NCBI GenBank assembly: GCA_963803085.1
Contig: CAWDLE010000015.1
Coordinates: 15,312 to 79,311 of the forward strand
DNA from: JACVRW01 sp963803085
GTDB taxonomy: Bacteria > Actinomycetota > Thermoleophilia > Solirubrobacterales > Thermoleophilaceae
Direction: 5' to 3'
DNA: 64,000 nucleotides
Under the pieces are notes generated by a model that did not search any database, had not been told where the DNA came from, and saw nothing but the letters and a program-made list of their open reading frames with translations. Every line of letters starts with the position of its first letter. Position 1 is the stretch's first letter. The position numbers and the translations under genes were made by a program. Below, piece by piece: positions 51,346 through 59,382 of the stretch.

Positions 51346-51687
51346 TCAGGCCCAGCGCCCGCCGCTCTTCGCCCACTCGGCCATGTGGTCGGCCGAGCAG
51401 AACGCGTCCGGGATGCGGTGCTCGCCGCGGTGGCGCACCAGTATCACCTGCACATCGCCGAGCGGCTCCCCGCAGTGCGCGCAGACGTCGATCGAGTCTG
51501 TGAGGCCGCGGGGCTCGTCGATTTCCCCGGCCTCCCAGTGCGCGCCGCGGAAGTTCCACGGCACCACGTGCTCGAGGCGGCAGAACGAGGCCCTGCGGGC
51601 CCCCGGAATCTCCTGCGCGCGCCAGCCGTCCTCGCGCTCGATCGCGGTACCGCACCAGGAGCAGCTGTCTGTAGATTGCGCCGGCAT
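51346..51687 (-). CDS. Small protein with two Cys zinc-finger clusters
   Basis: 113 residues from the ATG at 51687. It has CSWCGTAIERE followed by SFCRLEHVVPW, and CAHCGEPLGDVQVILVRHRG followed by AFCSADHMAEWAKSGGRWA: two CxxC-type sites each closed by a later Cys and His. No HNH nuclease motif is complete. It may bind nucleic acid or simply be a structural zinc protein. Its ATG overlaps the ATG of the opposite-strand dehydrogenase by two bases. Confidence 0.75.
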   Translation of the reverse strand: MPAQSTDSCSWCGTAIEREDGWRAQEIPGARRASFCRLEHVVPWNFRGAHWEAGEIDEPRGLTDSIDVCAHCGEPLGDVQVILVRHRGEHRIPDAFCSADHMAEWAKSGGRWA

Positions 51688-52771
51688 GGCCGAGCTCCGC
51701 ATTATCGTCCTCGAGGGCGACGAGACCGGGCAGGAGCTGCTCGAGCAGTCGCTGCGGGTGCTCGACCCCGGTGTGATCAAGGTCGCGGTCGAGTTCGAGC
51801 ACTACGACCTCTCGCTGGACAACCGCCGGCGCACCAACAACGAGGTCGTCAGCAGCGCCGCTGAGGCGATGCGCGAGGCGCAATTCGGACTCAAGGCCGC
51901 CACGATCACCCCGGAGGGCAAGGACGACGTGGGGAGTCCCAACCGTCTGCTGCGGGAGGCCATCGACGGCAAGGTGATCATCCGCACGGGCCGGCGCATC
52001 CCGGGAGTCACGCCCGTGGCCGGGGTGCACTACCCCATAGCCGTGGTGCGGATGGCGGTGGGCGACGCCTACGGCGCCGAGGAGCGGCGTGAGCAGCAGA
52101 ACGGAGACGAGATCGCCTTCCGCACCGAGCGCATCTCGCGCAGCATCTGCCGGGCGGTGGCCGAGTACAGCTTCCGCACCGCGGCGCGCATTCACGGCCG
52201 CGTGTACGGCGGGCCGAAGTGGACGGTGAGCCCGGTCTACGAGGGGATGCTGAAGGAGGAGATGGACGAGGCGTCCGAGCGCCACCCGGAGGTTCCCTAC
52301 AGCCCGGTCCTGATCGACGCCACCTACGCGGGCCTCATCAGCGGCGCCGCCGACGCACCGCTCGTGATCCCCGCGCTCAACCGCGATGGCGACTGCCTGT
52401 CCGACCTCGTGATGCCGATGTTCGGGTCGATCGCGGGAGCCGAGTCGGTGCTGCTCGCTTTCGACGACGAGTACGAGCCCAAGGCGGTGATGGCCGAGGC
52501 TCCACACGGCACGGCGCCGGCGCTGCAGGGCAAGGACATCGCAAACCCGATGGCGATGATCCTGGCCGGCGCCGCGGTGCTGCACTACGCGGGCACGCTC
52601 GGCTATGAGGGGTGCGACACGGCGTCGCGCGCGATCTACGAGTCCGTGCTCGAGGCGGTGGCCACCGGAGTCCGGACGCCCGACCTGGGCGGCCACGCCA
52701 CCACGAGTGAGTTCACCGGCGAGGTGATAGGGCGCGTGCGCACGAAGATCGACATCTGGGCTTCGCTCTAG
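51686..52771 (+). CDS. Isocitrate/isopropylmalate-type beta-decarboxylating dehydrogenase
   Basis: 361 residues. Start MAELRIIVLEGDETGQELLE. Family motifs: RRRTNNEVVSSAAEAMREAQ, FRTERISRSICRAVAEYSFR, NRDGDCLSDLVMPMFGSIAG with the metal Asp, and AEAPHGTAPALQGKDIANPM, then AMILAGAAVLHYAG. Both isocitrate and 3-isopropylmalate enzymes share these, and no leu or TCA gene is adjacent. It is the first gene of a plus-strand run with the antiporter operon nine bases later. Confidence 0.85.
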   Translation: MAELRIIVLEGDETGQELLEQSLRVLDPGVIKVAVEFEHYDLSLDNRRRTNNEVVSSAAEAMREAQFGLKAATITPEGKDDVGSPNRLLREAIDGKVIIRTGRRIPGVTPVAGVHYPIAVVRMAVGDAYGAEERREQQNGDEIAFRTERISRSICRAVAEYSFRTAARIHGRVYGGPKWTVSPVYEGMLKEEMDEASERHPEVPYSPVLIDATYAGLISGAADAPLVIPALNRDGDCLSDLVMPMFGSIAGAESVLLAFDDEYEPKAVMAEAPHGTAPALQGKDIANPMAMILAGAAVLHYAGTLGYEGCDTASRAIYESVLEAVATGVRTPDLGGHATTSEFTGEVIGRVRTKIDIWASL

Positions 52772-52780
52772 GGGCACGCC

Positions 52781-53299
52781 GTGGCCGAGAGAAAGCGACG
52801 CCGCGCGATCCAGACCCCCGCGCAGCGCATCGCGTTCTGGCTCGGCTGGTGGGTGGTCTGCTTCGCGCTCTGGGTTCTGCTCGTTTTCAAGACCGAGCCC
52901 GCCGAATTCGTGGCCGGCGCGCTGGCCGCGGCCCTTGCGGCCACCGGCGCCGAGTTGGTGCGCTCCCGCGGGTACGCCCCCTTCGCGCCCGAGCTTGCGT
53001 GGTCGCGCGGGCTGCTGCGTCTCCCCCGCGAGGTGGTCATGGACACCTGGCGGATGGGAATGCTGCTCGTCCGGCATTTCGTGCGCGGTGACCCCATCAA
53101 GGGGTGCTTCCGGATCGTCCATTTCTCGGGAGGGTCCGACAACGACCCGCGCGCGGAGGCTCGGCGGACGGTTGCCGAGTGGCTCGGCTGCGTGAGCCCG
53201 AACACGTACGTGATCGGCATCGACGAGCGCCATCAAGTGGCGGTGGTACACCAGCTAATACGGGACGAACTGCCACCCGAGCTCGACCCCTCGGAATGA
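52781..53299 (+). CDS. mnhE: Cation/H+ antiporter subunit E (MnhE/MrpE/MbhA type)
   Basis: 172 residues, GTG start. Two membrane helices near the N-terminus, then the soluble MnhE domain: LPREVVMDTWRMGMLLVRHF, WLGCVSPNTYVIGIDERHQV and AVVHQL. Member of the Mrp/Mbh-type membrane complex that exchanges Na+ for H+. It overlaps subunit F by four bases and starts a seven-gene operon. Confidence 0.88.
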   Translation: MAERKRRRAIQTPAQRIAFWLGWWVVCFALWVLLVFKTEPAEFVAGALAAALAATGAELVRSRGYAPFAPELAWSRGLLRLPREVVMDTWRMGMLLVRHFVRGDPIKGCFRIVHFSGGSDNDPRAEARRTVAEWLGCVSPNTYVIGIDERHQVAVVHQLIRDELPPELDPSE

Positions 53300-53547
53300 A
53301 CGTCTGGCTGATCGCGACGACCGTCCTACTGGTGGGACTCCTCCCCTGTGTCTGGGTGGCCATGCGCGGCACGATCATGAGCGCGCTCGCGGCCCTCGAG
53401 CTCGCCTCGACGATCACCACCCTGGCGCTGCTGATGATCGCGCAGGGCCTGCGCCGCGACCCGTTCATGGATCTGGCGCTCGTCAGCGCCATTCTCTCCT
53501 TCGCCGGGGCCCTGACCTTCGTGCGCTTCCTGGAGCGCTGGGTGTGA
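53296..53547 (+). CDS. mnhF: Cation/H+ antiporter subunit F (MnhF/MrpF/MbhB type)
   Basis: 83 residues, three membrane helices, start ATG overlapping mnhE (ATGA). The family pattern is WVAMRGTIMSALAALELAST, LMIAQGLRRDPFMDLALVSA and ILSFAGALTFVRFLE. It is small and entirely membrane-embedded. Followed by mnhG with a GTGA overlap. Confidence 0.87.
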   Translation: MNVWLIATTVLLVGLLPCVWVAMRGTIMSALAALELASTITTLALLMIAQGLRRDPFMDLALVSAILSFAGALTFVRFLERWV

Positions 53548-53894
53548 GCGTGGGCGACGTCGCCGTGGCGGTGCTACTGGCGCTCGGCGTGGCATCCGCG
53601 CTCATGGGCGCACTCGGTCTCGTGGCAAGCCGCGACCCCTACGACCAGCTTCACTTCACCGGTCCAGCCACCGTGATCGGCCCGGTGGCGATCGCCGCGG
53701 CCGTCCTGGTCGAGGAGCCACTCTCCTCGGCGGGCATCAAGGCGGTTCTGGTGGCGCTGATCATGGTTGCGACCGGACCGATCCTGCTTCACGCCACCGC
53801 ACGCGCCGCGCGAATTCGTGAGCGCGGGCGCTGGGTGGTCCTTCCCAAGGAGCTCAAGACAAAGGAGGGGCCATCGAAGTCATCCAGGCCGTAG
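53544..53894 (+). CDS. mnhG: Cation/H+ antiporter subunit G (MnhG/MrpG/MbhC type)
   Basis: 116 residues, GTG start in a GTGA overlap with mnhF. Three helices with the family phrase LMGALGLVASRDPYDQLHFT, then GPATVIGPVAIAAAVL and VALIMVATGPILLHATARAA. The C-terminal tail is basic. The next gene begins inside its 3' end. Confidence 0.88.
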   Translation: MSVGDVAVAVLLALGVASALMGALGLVASRDPYDQLHFTGPATVIGPVAIAAAVLVEEPLSSAGIKAVLVALIMVATGPILLHATARAARIRERGRWVVLPKELKTKEGPSKSSRP

Positions 53895-54112
53895 CGCTGG
53901 TGCTGGTCGCGGTCTGCGCCACGAGCGTGGTCCTGGCGCGCGACCCACTGCGCCAAGCGATGGTCGCGAGCATCTACGGGCTGATGCTCGGCATCCTGTT
54001 CTTCGTCTTCCAGGCGCCGGACGTGGCGCTCTCACAGACCGTCGTGGGCGCGGTGGCGCTCCCGATGATGATCCTGCTGGCGCTCGCCAAGGTTCGCGGG
54101 GGCGAGCGATGA
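53873..54112 (+). CDS. DUF4040/MbhD-type antiporter subunit (MrpA C-terminal domain homolog), probable ATC start
   Basis: 79 residues if read from the ATC at 53873, which lies five bases after a strong AAAGGAGGGG site; the next conventional start is GTG 53900. Sequence: IEVIQAVALVLVAVCATSVV, then ARDPLRQAMVASIYGLMLGI and FQAPDVALSQTVVGAVALPM. This is the first of two domains normally found at the C-terminus of MrpA, here as a separate protein as in Mbh complexes (MbhD). It overlaps mnhG by 22 bases and the next gene by four. Confidence 0.82.
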   Translation: MEVIQAVALVLVAVCATSVVLARDPLRQAMVASIYGLMLGILFFVFQAPDVALSQTVVGAVALPMMILLALAKVRGGER

Positions 54113-54897
54113 GCGAGCGCGTGCGGCTCAGGGTGTTCGCGGTAGCCATCGCCGGCCTCCTTGGCCTGATGCTGTGGGGCTTCGCCGGGCTGCCCGACTT
54201 CGGCCACTACCGCGGCCCGTACGGCGACATCCTCAACCGCGTGGCGGTGCCGGAGCGGTCGACCACAGACGTCGTCACCGCCGTGAACTTCGACTACCGC
54301 GGCTTCGACACGCTCGGCGAGGAGTTCATCCTGTTCGCCGCCGTGATCGGTGTGGCGAGCATCCTGCGGGCGCTCCTCGGCGAGCGCACGCGCCGCCCCG
54401 ATGACGATGCGGCGGGCCGGCACGTGCCGGAGACCAGCCTCACGATCCGCGTGACCGGCCTCGGGCTGGTCGCGCCGACCATCCTTGTGGGGCTCTACAT
54501 CGTCGCCCATGGTCACCAGACCCCCGGCGGCGGCTTCCAGGGTGGCGTGATCCTCGCCACGGCGCTGCTCCTCACATACCTCTCGGCGGATTACATGACC
54601 TTGCGGGCCGTCGGCCCGAGCTGGCTGATCGAGCTGGCGGAGGGAGTGGGCGCGGCGGGCTTCGCGCTGATCGGCTTCGCGGGGCTGATCGCGGGCGGCG
54701 CGTTCTTCGAAAACGTGCTCGGAAAGGGGACGCCCGGGGAGCTTCTGTCGGCCGGCACGATTCCGCTCAACAACTGGGCGGTGGGGCTCGCCGTGACGGG
54801 CGGCTTCGTCTTCATGCTGTCCGAGTTCCTGAAGCAGACGCTGACGCGGCGGCGCGTGCGCCACCGCCGCCGCGGCGGCGCGCGGAGGCCGGCGTGA
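54109..54897 (+). CDS. mnhB: Fusion of MbhE-like domain and MnhB/MrpB antiporter subunit
   Basis: 262 residues, ATG in ATGA with the preceding gene. Residues about 1-90 match the second C-terminal MrpA domain, MbhE (DVVTAVNFDYRGFDTLGEEF, then ILFAAVIGVASILRA). Residues about 105-250 are MnhB: LGLVAPTILVGLYIVAHGHQ, TPGGGFQGGVILATALLLTY. In Mbh complexes these two are separate (MbhE and MbhF), so this is a fusion. The basic C-terminal tail is low complexity. Confidence 0.85.
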   Translation: MSERVRLRVFAVAIAGLLGLMLWGFAGLPDFGHYRGPYGDILNRVAVPERSTTDVVTAVNFDYRGFDTLGEEFILFAAVIGVASILRALLGERTRRPDDDAAGRHVPETSLTIRVTGLGLVAPTILVGLYIVAHGHQTPGGGFQGGVILATALLLTYLSADYMTLRAVGPSWLIELAEGVGAAGFALIGFAGLIAGGAFFENVLGKGTPGELLSAGTIPLNNWAVGLAVTGGFVFMLSEFLKQTLTRRRVRHRRRGGARRPA

Positions 54898-55250
54898 GCT
54901 TCCTCCCCTACGCGGTGGCCGTGTGGGTGATGGGCGTCGGTCTGTACGGCATCGTCACAAGCCGGGACCTCGTGCATCTGGTGATCTGCCTCTCGGTGAT
55001 GCAGTCCTCGTCGTACCTGCTGCTGCTGGCGATCGGGTACGTCGACGGCGCACAGGCGCCGATCTTCGCCGACGTCCCGCTCGGGACGCGTGCCGTGGAC
55101 CCGGTGGTGCAGGCGCTGACGCTCACCGATGTCGTGGTGGGCACGACCGTGACGGCGCTGCTGCTTGCGCTGAGCGTGCAGGCCCACAAGCGCTATGGAA
55201 CGCTCGATCCGCGGGAGCTCCGCCCCGAGCAGGGGCGCGACCATGGGTGA
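54894..55250 (+). CDS. mnhC: Cation/H+ antiporter subunit C (MnhC/NuoK-like)
   Basis: 118 residues, GTG start in a GTGA overlap. Three helices of the NuoK/MnhC type: VMGVGLYGIVTSRDLVHLVI, CLSVMQSSSYLLLLAIGY, then DPVVQALTLTDVVVGTTVTA. A loop between helices 2 and 3 is longer than usual. It overlaps mnhD by eight bases. Confidence 0.87.
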   Translation: MSFLPYAVAVWVMGVGLYGIVTSRDLVHLVICLSVMQSSSYLLLLAIGYVDGAQAPIFADVPLGTRAVDPVVQALTLTDVVVGTTVTALLLALSVQAHKRYGTLDPRELRPEQGRDHG

Positions 55251-57063
55251 TCTCGCGCCCGTCGCCGTCGCGATCCCGCTTGTGACCGCGGCTGTGCTGG
55301 TGGCGGTCACGGCGATCGTCCCGCGTCGGGTGATCGACACGCTGGCGATTGCGAGCGCGATCGCGTGCCTGGTGCTCTGCGCGCTTGTGCTCGACGACGC
55401 GTCGGACGGCACGCTGGTCCACTGGTTCGGGGGCTGGACGCCTCGCGAAGGGATAGCCCTCGGGATCTCGTTCTCGATCGACCAGATCAGTGCCGGCCTG
55501 GCGCTGTTCGCATCCGCGCTCTTCCTCGCCGCCTTCGTCTTCTGCTGGCGCTACTTCATCGTGATCGGGCCGCTCTTCCATGCGCTGATGCTCGTGTTCC
55601 TGGCCGCGATGCTCGGCTTCAGCTACACCGGCGACCTGTTCAACCTGTTCGTGTTCTTCGAGCTGATGAGCGTGGCCGCCTACGCGCTGGTTGCCTACGA
55701 CATCGAGGAGGAGGGGCCGCTCCTGGGAGCTCTCAACTTCGCGATCACGAACAGCATCGGGGCCTTCCTGATACTCGTGGGGATCGCGCTGTTGTACGGG
55801 CGCACTGGCGCGCTCAACATGGCCCAGATCGGCGACGTTCTCGCCGGGCAGCCGGCGGACGGGCTCGTGGTCGTGGCGTTCACGTTGATGGCTGTCGGCT
55901 TCTTCGTGAAGGCCGCGGTGGTGCCGTTCCATTTCTGGCTCGCGGACGCCTATTCGGTGGCTCCCACCCCCGTCTGCCTGCTGCTGTCGGCCGCGATGAG
56001 CGAGCTCGGGCTCTACGCCTTCGCCCGCGTCTACTGGACCGTGTTCTCCGGCACGCTCGGCGGCGAGGAGGCGCTCGAGGCGATTCTCATCGGCGCCGGA
56101 GCGCTCACGGCACTCGTGGGCGCCGTCATGGCCTTCGGCCAGCGCCATCTGAAGCGGATGCTGGCCTTCGCCACGGTCAGCCACGTGGGCCTCTTCCTAA
56201 TCGGGATAGCCCTGCTCGACGCCGGCGGGCTGGCGGGGACGGCGCTCTACGTCGTGGGCGACGGGTTTGTGAAGGCGGCGCTGTTCGTGGGCGTGGGCAC
56301 GTTGCAGCACCTGTTCGGGAGCGTTGACGAACTGCGCCTGTACGGCCGGGGGCGCGCGCTCCGCATCACCGGTCCGCTGATGGCGGTGTGCGGGCTTGCG
56401 GTGGCCTCGCTGCCCCCGTTCGGGCCCTGGCTCGGCAAGGCGCTCATCGACGACGCGGCGCGCGAGGCCGGTGCGGGCTGGGTCGTCGTACCCGTGTTCG
56501 CGATCGCGTCGATCCTCACGGGCGCTGCGATTCTGCGGGCCACGGCCCGCGTGTTCGTCGGGGTCGGCCCTCGTCAGGATCCGGCGATCGTGGACGCCCC
56601 TGCTCCTGACGAGGTCGATCCCGAGTTCCAGTTCACCCATGAGCGCGTCCCCCGCACCATGACCATCCCGGGGCTTGCGCTCGCGGCCGGAGGTCTCGGA
56701 ATCGGTCTCGTGCCTGGACTGCGCGCAGCGTTCGAACACGCCGGCCAGCCGTTCGTGGACCGGGCGGGCTATGCCGCGACCGTGCTCCACGGGCGAGTGC
56801 TCACCGACGACGGCCTCGTCGCGGCCGCGCCCGGACTCTTTGAAGTGCTTCTGGGGGTGGCTACGGCGGCCGGCGCCTGCGGGCTCGCCTATCTCAGCCT
56901 CGCTCCGGCCAGGCCGCGCGTTCACCGGCTGGGGCTCGCAACCGGCCGTGCTATCGCATGGCTGCGGCCACTTCACAGCGGCTACGTGGGCGACTACGTG
57001 ACCTGGCTCGTGGCGGGCGCCGCCGTTCTGGGCGGTGCCTTCGCGCTCACGCTCACGACGTGA
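55243..57063 (+). CDS. mnhD: Proton-conducting antiporter subunit D (MnhD/MbhH-type, NuoN-like)
   Basis: 606 residues from the ATG at 55243 with about 14 membrane helices. The channel core is of the NuoL/M/N family: FNLFVFFELMSVAAYALVAY with the key Glu, KAAVVPFHFWLADAYSVAPT with the key Lys, and KRMLAFATVSHVGLFLIGIA. This is the only large antiporter-type subunit here; a separate MrpA N-terminal (NuoL-like) protein is missing. It ends 11 bases inside the convergent thioesterase gene. Confidence 0.9.
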   Translation: MGDLAPVAVAIPLVTAAVLVAVTAIVPRRVIDTLAIASAIACLVLCALVLDDASDGTLVHWFGGWTPREGIALGISFSIDQISAGLALFASALFLAAFVFCWRYFIVIGPLFHALMLVFLAAMLGFSYTGDLFNLFVFFELMSVAAYALVAYDIEEEGPLLGALNFAITNSIGAFLILVGIALLYGRTGALNMAQIGDVLAGQPADGLVVVAFTLMAVGFFVKAAVVPFHFWLADAYSVAPTPVCLLLSAAMSELGLYAFARVYWTVFSGTLGGEEALEAILIGAGALTALVGAVMAFGQRHLKRMLAFATVSHVGLFLIGIALLDAGGLAGTALYVVGDGFVKAALFVGVGTLQHLFGSVDELRLYGRGRALRITGPLMAVCGLAVASLPPFGPWLGKALIDDAAREAGAGWVVVPVFAIASILTGAAILRATARVFVGVGPRQDPAIVDAPAPDEVDPEFQFTHERVPRTMTIPGLALAAGGLGIGLVPGLRAAFEHAGQPFVDRAGYAATVLHGRVLTDDGLVAAAPGLFEVLLGVATAAGACGLAYLSLAPARPRVHRLGLATGRAIAWLRPLHSGYVGDYVTWLVAGAAVLGGAFALTLTT

Positions 57064-57457
57064 GCGCCGCCCGTATCGCGTCAGGAATCGGACGCGTCCC
57101 ACCCTTCCGCGTGTCCAGGAACACGTGCCGCAGCTCGCCCTCGACCAGCAGCTTGCCGTCCTCGACCCGTTCGATTGACATGGCTGTGGTCATCGAGGTC
57201 GTGCCGAGGCGCTTGACCGTCGCGACCAGGTCGATCTCGTCGTCGAAGCGAGCCGAATCCAGGTATCGGATCGTCACCTCACCGACCATGATGTCGACGC
57301 CCTGCGCCTGCATCTCGGCGTACGGTTGGACCGTTTCGCGCCAGAGCTCGGTGATCGCGATGTCGAAATAGACGAGGTAGTTCGCGTAGAACACGACGCC
57401 CTGGTTGTCGCACTCGTTGAAACGCACGCGCAGCCGGTGGCGGAATGGGTCAGGCAC
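57053..57457 (-). CDS. YbgC/4HBT-type acyl-CoA thioesterase
   Basis: 134 residues from the GTG at 57457. The hotdog active site RVRFNECDNQGVVFYANYLV has the family Asp (D-N-Q-G-V-V-F/Y-x-x-Y); the helix YFDIAITELWRE and later VTIRYLDSARFDDEIDLVAT fit 4-hydroxybenzoyl-CoA thioesterase relatives. It releases free acids from acyl-CoA; the acyl group is unknown. The stop lies inside the end of mnhD on the opposite strand. Confidence 0.88.
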   Translation of the reverse strand: MPDPFRHRLRVRFNECDNQGVVFYANYLVYFDIAITELWRETVQPYAEMQAQGVDIMVGEVTIRYLDSARFDDEIDLVATVKRLGTTSMTTAMSIERVEDGKLLVEGELRHVFLDTRKGGTRPIPDAIRAALTS

Positions 57458-57496
57458 GCGCGGAGCGTAGTGCTGCTGCAAGCAAAGTTGCAGCAA

Positions 57497-57964
57497 ATGA
57501 GCCCTTCCATCCGACCCTCGCCGTACCTTCCCGAACGCATGTTCCCCCGGCTCAGAGAGCAAATCGGCACCGCGCTCGACCTCTTCGTCGAGTTCTCCAC
57601 CCTGGGCGAGTACCGCCTGGTCGCGGAGGCCATACCCGGCGCCTCGAGCGCCCCCGCCGATGCTCCAAGCCAGGCACCGCAGTTGGGAGGCGCAGGCGTT
57701 CACGCACTGCGCGCTGCGGTCCGCCGCACCGTCGCGGGTGGGGCGACCGGTTCGACGCCGGTCGCGACCCCCGCGGCCCGGCGGCTGATGAAGGCGGCCG
57801 ACGCGGCCGAGCTCAGCACGCCGCACGGGGCGCCCCAGCGGGCGCCCCGCAAGCCCGCCCCGCGCTGCTCGGGGGATCGCCGCCGCCCAACCGACGCCGC
57901 GGCCGGCAGTCGCGTGCGCAAGGGCGCGCCAGCCGTGGCTGAACAGCTCTGCCTGGCCGTTTAG
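57497..57964 (+). CDS. Hypothetical protein in the gap after the thioesterase
   Basis: 155 codons, ATG at 57497. The first 50 residues look protein-like (ERMFPRLREQIGTALDLFVE, then FSTLGEYRLVAEA); the remainder is Ala/Pro/Arg-rich low complexity. No family recognised and no convincing ribosome site. This is the only candidate in the 57458-58088 stretch; the rest of that stretch holds only the hairpin at 58039-58076. The gene could be real with a degenerate tail, or noise. Confidence 0.35.
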   Translation: MSPSIRPSPYLPERMFPRLREQIGTALDLFVEFSTLGEYRLVAEAIPGASSAPADAPSQAPQLGGAGVHALRAAVRRTVAGGATGSTPVATPAARRLMKAADAAELSTPHGAPQRAPRKPAPRCSGDRRRPTDAAAGSRVRKGAPAVAEQLCLAV

Positions 57965-58038
57965 CGCGGCGAACGACAGCATTGAGGGCAGCGCCCCAAC
58001 CGAGCGCCGGCGCACGCGCAACGGCCGGGCGGTGGGTG

Positions 58039-58076
58039 AGTCGATTTGTGTACCGAGGTGGGTACAGAAATCGACT
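58039..58076. terminator. 16-bp inverted repeat between genes
   Basis: AGTCGATTTGTGTACC and GGTACAGAAATCGACT pair with one mismatch around GAGGTG. It is AT-richer than its surroundings and lies 12 bases past the stop of the minus-strand HD-like gene (58089). Probable terminator; it could also serve the plus-strand candidate ORF. Confidence 0.65.
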
Positions 58077-58088
58077 AACCCGGCTCGG

Positions 58089-58670
58089 TCAGCCTTCGGT
58101 GCTGCCGTTCGGGGCGTCGAACACTCCCCGCTGCGCCAGCTCCGCCTTCAGCCACCTGATCGGCTCGTTGTTCTTTCCCTCCGTCGAGCCGTCCAGCTCC
58201 ACGAAGCGCAGGAACAGGTCGAGGTCGGGGATGCGGTCGAGCATCTCGGTGAATGCGTGCTCGTCCAGCTGGCCGCGGCGGCGCATCTTGCGCCAGAGGC
58301 TGTAGGGGCGGTCGTGTAGCTCGATTGTGGCGAGCAGGCGCTCGTCGTCGACGTAGCGCTCGGCGAAGCGCCGGGCTCGCATCGCGTGGTGGTTCTCCCC
58401 CGTCTTCGGCCGCCAGTTCTGGACGCGGTTCTTGAGCGAGTCGTGCACCAGCGCAAGCAGACGCAGCTCCTCCCGTCGCTGGCCGGTCTCACCCCATTTC
58501 TCGATGGTCGCGAGCAGGTCCGCCACATGCGCGCCCACCGATCCCTCGGGATGCCCGCGGCGGGGCTCCCCCCACGCGAGGCCCTCGTGGAGCACCGGAT
58601 CGGCAATCAGCGCGCGCTCGAGGTCGGTCTCAGGCGTGAAGCCGGGGACCGCGGCAACGCCTGCTCGCAC
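58089..58670 (-). CDS. HD-like metal-dependent phosphohydrolase-type protein
   Basis: 193 residues. LRLLALVHDSLKNRV supplies an HD pair, with an upstream His in SVGAHVADLLATIEKWG and downstream HAMRARRFAERY and LHDRPYSLWRKM, consistent with a small HD fold. Active-site assignment is tentative. The stop of the next upstream gene (58680) is nine bases from its start, so they are probably co-transcribed. Confidence 0.65.
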   Translation of the reverse strand: MRAGVAAVPGFTPETDLERALIADPVLHEGLAWGEPRRGHPEGSVGAHVADLLATIEKWGETGQRREELRLLALVHDSLKNRVQNWRPKTGENHHAMRARRFAERYVDDERLLATIELHDRPYSLWRKMRRRGQLDEHAFTEMLDRIPDLDLFLRFVELDGSTEGKNNEPIRWLKAELAQRGVFDAPNGSTEG

Positions 58671-58679
58671 GGCAGCCGG

Positions 58680-59087
58680 CTAGTCGACGCGCTCGGCGGA
58701 CCAGCGGTCGCCCACGCGCGCCAGGAACACGGCGGCCTCGTCGCCATCGTCGCCGACGGCCATGAACTGTGCGCGGTCCTCCTCTATGCCCGGACGGTCG
58801 TCCACGAGCACGAGGTGCAGATCGCGGTAGCGCCAGCCGGGGCGATGCTCTTCGAGCGCGATACGCGCGGCGGCTTCCATCGACTCGCGGTGCCAGCCAC
58901 GGTCGGTGGCCGCCGCCTGTGCGAACGCAGCGTCAGCCGAGCGCACCGCCTCCTCCCACGAACCGGCCTGGCTGCGGTCGCGCGCGCGGATGGCAATGAA
59001 GCCCAGCACCAGGAAGAGTGCGATCACGGCGCCAACGGCGATCAGCACGATCGCGAGGGTCGATATGGCGAGCGGGGCAATGGTCAT
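58680..59087 (-). CDS. Small single-pass membrane protein
   Basis: 135 residues from the ATG at 59087. An N-terminal membrane helix (LAISTLAIVLIAVGAVIALF, then LVLGFIAIRARD) is followed by a mixed soluble domain (RYRDLHLVLVDDRPGIEEDR and VFLARVGDRWSAERV). No family recognised. It lies just after the rRNA operon terminator on the same strand. Confidence 0.55.
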   Translation of the reverse strand: MTIAPLAISTLAIVLIAVGAVIALFLVLGFIAIRARDRSQAGSWEEAVRSADAAFAQAAATDRGWHRESMEAAARIALEEHRPGWRYRDLHLVLVDDRPGIEEDRAQFMAVGDDGDEAAVFLARVGDRWSAERVD

Positions 59088-59122
59088 GACGGCGTCAGTG
59101 TACGGATGGGCATTGAACGAAG

Positions 59123-59150
59123 AAGGGCCGCCCCGAGCGGGGCGGCCCTT
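59123..59150 (-). terminator. rRNA operon terminator
   Basis: AAGGGCCGCCCC, loop GAGC, GGGGCGGCCCTT: a perfect 12-bp stem. On the minus strand it is followed by CTTCGTT, a modest T-rich run. It starts about 10 bases after the 5S 3' end and closes the rRNA transcript. Confidence 0.9.
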
Positions 59151-59159
59151 AGAAAGAAA

Positions 59160-59275
59160 CGGCGGCGACCTACTCTCCCAGGGCCGCGAGGCCCAAGTAC
59201 CATCGGCGCTGAGGGGCTTAACTGCTCTGTTCGGAATGGGAAGAGGTGTGGCCCCCTCGCTATCACCACCGAAAG
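59160..59275 (-). rRNA. rrf: 5S ribosomal RNA
   Basis: The reverse complement shows the typical 5S body: GGTGATAGCGAGGGGGCCAC at the 5' side, CCCATTCCGAACAGAGCAGT in the middle, and GGGAGAGTAGGTCGCCGCC at the 3' side. Ends are estimates to a few bases. Confidence 0.93.
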
Positions 59276-59382
59276 TGGTGAGAGCCCAAGCACCCCGCCG
59301 GAGCTTGAAAACTGCATTGCATGGCCTCCCGCCGGCGGGCCGAAGCCCTCCGACGAGCAGCGAAAAGATCAAAATATCCGTC

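Noticed and set aside
51182..53251. 689-codon open frame on the minus strand
   Set aside because: Mostly antisense to the dehydrogenase and mnhE; only a short part coincides with the small zinc protein, in another frame.
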